The notes under the pieces were generated by a model, which had not been told where the DNA came from, did no database searches, and worked only from the letters and a program-made list of their open reading frames with translations. A stretch of DNA of 64,000 nucleotides from Lactococcus sp. S-13 (GTDB lineage Bacteria > Bacillota > Bacilli > Lactobacillales > Streptococcaceae): the NCBI RefSeq assembly GCF_004210295.1, contig NZ_SDAK01000001.1, positions 1,860,001 through 1,924,000 on the forward strand. Reading direction: 5' to 3'. Below are positions 62,167-64,000 of this stretch, in pieces; the stretch's first letter is position 1, and each line of letters begins with the position of its first letter. The position numbers and the translations under genes are program-made.

Positions 62167-63252
62167 ATGAACGGAATTGAGAGAGAAAACTGGCCTTTAA
62201 AAATTAAAGCTTCGTGGTGGAAATTAGCACTCACCTGTCTATTTTTTATCGCCGCGTGCCTAGTTGCCATTCTTTTTAGCCATTCTATCTTTATAAAAAT
62301 AGGCTGTGTTATCGGGATTATCTTTTTCGTCTGGCTTTACATTCGTAGCCTAAATCTTGTTCGAATTTATGCAGATGAAACAGGGATTACGGCCAATTCA
62401 GGAGGTGTTTTTGCCAAAAATCCTGTCGGCCCGATTGCTTGGGAAGATATGATTGATTTGCGCCTTGAGCGGGTTGTTGCAGGACGTAGCACGCAGTATT
62501 ATTTAATTTGTGATGTTCTCCATCCTGAAAAATACATTCTCGCTGATGAAAATGATAAACGCTATCGGCAACTAAAAAATTTACAAAAATGTCAAGGCTA
62601 TCGTGATGAATCATTGATTTTCAAAGTTTTGCTCAATGGGACAAACATCAATCGTAAGAAAGCCTTGGAAATACTAAAAGAAGAACGTGCGCGCCACAAT
62701 CAGCCAATACTGGATGACAGTGATCGCACGAGCAATCAAGCTAAAATTACCAAAGTTAATCCGAGAATCTCGCGGAAATGGCGGCTGGTACTTGGACTAG
62801 CAGGGCTCTTTGTCCTATTTGCATGGCGATTTTCGGGTAATCAGCTCGGACGCTCCCCATTAACAATCGGTGATGCTTATGTCGTGAGCGCCAAGGCCGA
62901 CTCACAATTTATCTTTGCCTTCGATGTCAATGCCCACGCCGACAGCTCTTACGTTGGTTTTCATGAAAATGCGACAGCAGCCGAAGTCAAAAAACTTGCC
63001 AACGCACTTTACGACAGTCCTGAAGCAGGTGATAAGCTAGAAAAATCAGGCTTGAGCGCACAAGATAACGCCTTTGATACAGAGATAAAAACCAGTGCAA
63101 TATGGGCAAATAAGTATTTCATCACTTTTAAATTTGCAGATGGAAAATATGATAAACTCACTGATTTCCAGAAAAACGCCCAAGGAAAAATCAGCGCCAC
63201 ACTCTCAAATGAAAATGGTGCAAAAATAAAAGTGCTTGTTAGCAAACAATAA
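62167..63252 (+). CDS. Membrane protein with an STM3941-like N-terminal half, inserted between ecfA1 and ecfA2
   Basis: The 361 residues start with two TM segments (about 17-60), then a soluble domain ([40 protein letters not shown]) resembling STM3941/PH-like membrane proteins. A third TM (about 202-220) follows, then an extracytoplasmic domain of about 140 residues. I know no ECF component of this form. Close relatives have ecfA1 and ecfA2 adjacent. Confidence 0.65.
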   Translation: MNGIERENWPLKIKASWWKLALTCLFFIAACLVAILFSHSIFIKIGCVIGIIFFVWLYIRSLNLVRIYADETGITANSGGVFAKNPVGPIAWEDMIDLRLERVVAGRSTQYYLICDVLHPEKYILADENDKRYRQLKNLQKCQGYRDESLIFKVLLNGTNINRKKALEILKEERARHNQPILDDSDRTSNQAKITKVNPRISRKWRLVLGLAGLFVLFAWRFSGNQLGRSPLTIGDAYVVSAKADSQFIFAFDVNAHADSSYVGFHENATAAEVKKLANALYDSPEAGDKLEKSGLSAQDNAFDTEIKTSAIWANKYFITFKFADGKYDKLTDFQKNAQGKISATLSNENGAKIKVLVSKQ

Positions 63253-63292
63253 AAGTTTATTTGAGCAACTCAGTAAAAATGAAAAAAGAAAA

Positions 63293-64000
63293 ATGATTAA
63301 ATTTGAAAAAGTAAATTACACCTACCAACCCAACAGCCCCTTTGCCAGTCGAGCCTTATTTGACATTGATTTAGAAGTCAAAAAAGGCAGTTATACGGCG
63401 CTGATTGGCCACACAGGCTCTGGAAAATCAACCCTTTTGCAACATCTCAACGGTCTTTTGCAACCAACACAAGGGAAGGTCACTGTTGGGGATATCCTTG
63501 TGACCTCGACCAGTAAGCAAAAAGAAATCAAACCTGTCCGCAAAAAAGTGGGCGTTGTTTTCCAATTTCCAGAAAGTCAACTTTTTGAAGAGACCGTCCT
63601 CAAAGACGTGGCATTTGGCCCTCAAAATTTTGGCGTTTCTAGCGAAGAAGCCGAAAAAATTGCCGCCCAAAAGTTAGAAATGGTGGGACTTGCCGAAGAA
63701 TTTTGGGGAAAATCTCCCTTTGAACTTTCTGGCGGGCAAATGCGCCGTGTGGCTATTGCTGGAATTTTGGCGATGGAGCCAGAAGTGTTAGTTCTTGATG
63801 AGCCAACAGCAGGGCTGGATCCCAAAGCGCGCATTGAAATGATGAAGCTTTTTGAAAGCATTCACGCTGCGGGGCAGACCGTTGTTTTGGTTACACACTT
63901 GATGGATGATGTGGCTGATTACGCGAACTATGTTTATCTTTTGGAAAAAGGACGCATCATCAGCTCAGGAAATCCATCTGACGTTTTCCAAAATGTTGCA
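63293..64000 (+). CDS. ecfA2: ECF transporter ATPase EcfA2 (3' partial)
   Basis: From ATG 63293 the frame stays open to the window edge, 236 codons. It has GHTGSGKST (Walker A), [20 protein letters not shown] (Q loop), [22 protein letters not shown] and THLMDDVA. The ribosome site (AAAAAGAAAA) is weak. ecfT is expected just outside. Confidence 0.94.
   Translation, partial: MIKFEKVNYTYQPNSPFASRALFDIDLEVKKGSYTALIGHTGSGKSTLLQHLNGLLQPTQGKVTVGDILVTSTSKQKEIKPVRKKVGVVFQFPESQLFEETVLKDVAFGPQNFGVSSEEAEKIAAQKLEMVGLAEEFWGKSPFELSGGQMRRVAIAGILAMEPEVLVLDEPTAGLDPKARIEMMKLFESIHAAGQTVVLVTHLMDDVADYANYVYLLEKGRIISSGNPSDVFQNVA

Overview
The window looks like a chromosomal segment of a low-G+C Gram-positive lactic acid bacterium, most likely Lactococcus or a close relative. 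The basis is the combination of an AcmA-type autolysin (GH73 plus three LysM), a C69 dipeptidase, a class III fructose-bisphosphatase, an LmrCD-like heterodimeric ABC exporter, LuxS, NrdDG and extended -10 promoters. No rRNA gene is present, so the species is not resolved.

Layout. 1-3.2 kb: an AT-rich accessory pair, a 5'-truncated DUF2142 membrane protein and an exported, tail-anchored protein of unknown function. 3.6-5.0 kb: a GH25 muramidase whose last cell-wall repeat is cut off by one amber codon. 5.2-19 kb: housekeeping genes, with guaB and a yqe-type ribosome-assembly/NAD block (yqeH, yhbY, nadD, yqeK, rsfS, yqeM, tmcAL, yebC). This block is interrupted by sugar-phosphate isomerase, Nudix, HIT, HflX, MazG-GNAT and GNAT genes. 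19-24.6 kb: ung, an adenosine-deaminase-like gene, a MerR/MFS efflux pair with a textbook 19-bp-spacer promoter, rpsU, a HAD phosphatase and pgk.

24.8-39.0 kb is the most unusual region. A 1230-residue exported protein with about nine MucBP-like repeats ends in a hydrophobic, glycine-rich C-terminal domain instead of a wall anchor. It is followed by about thirteen intact small membrane-protein genes and several remnants, all on one strand. Three further orphan copies of toxin-like C-terminal tails lie among them. Each tail, including that of the large protein, is followed within a few bases by a small membrane-protein gene. This is the architecture of a polymorphic toxin with an accumulated immunity array. 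I infer a Sec-exported, membrane-targeting contact toxin system. It has a loose analogy to staphylococcal TspA/TsaI but a different delivery part.

39-64 kb returns to core genes: C69 dipeptidase, RlmI-like methyltransferase, fbp with a CcpA cre over its -35, tRNA-Leu(UAA), a BaiN-like flavoprotein, NAD(P)HX dehydratase, the LmrCD-like exporter, a Gfo/Idh oxidoreductase, luxS, aldo/keto reductase, cysteine hydrolase, acmA, nrdDG under paired NrdR boxes, a DUF2325 protein, tRNA-Ser(GGA), and ecfA1 and ecfA2 separated by an unrelated membrane protein.

Two signals run through the whole window. The first is a dispersed repeat with the core GAGAAAATRCTGACGTAAAT, often palindromic. It occupies many intergenic gaps, forms terminators, and has entered coding sequence, where it has become a 42-bp in-frame tandem repeat in the linker of both halves of the ABC exporter. 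The second is a set of at least six genes whose ATG lies 6-7 bases after a TATAAT/TAAAAT box with no room for a Shine-Dalgarno site, which implies leaderless mRNAs.
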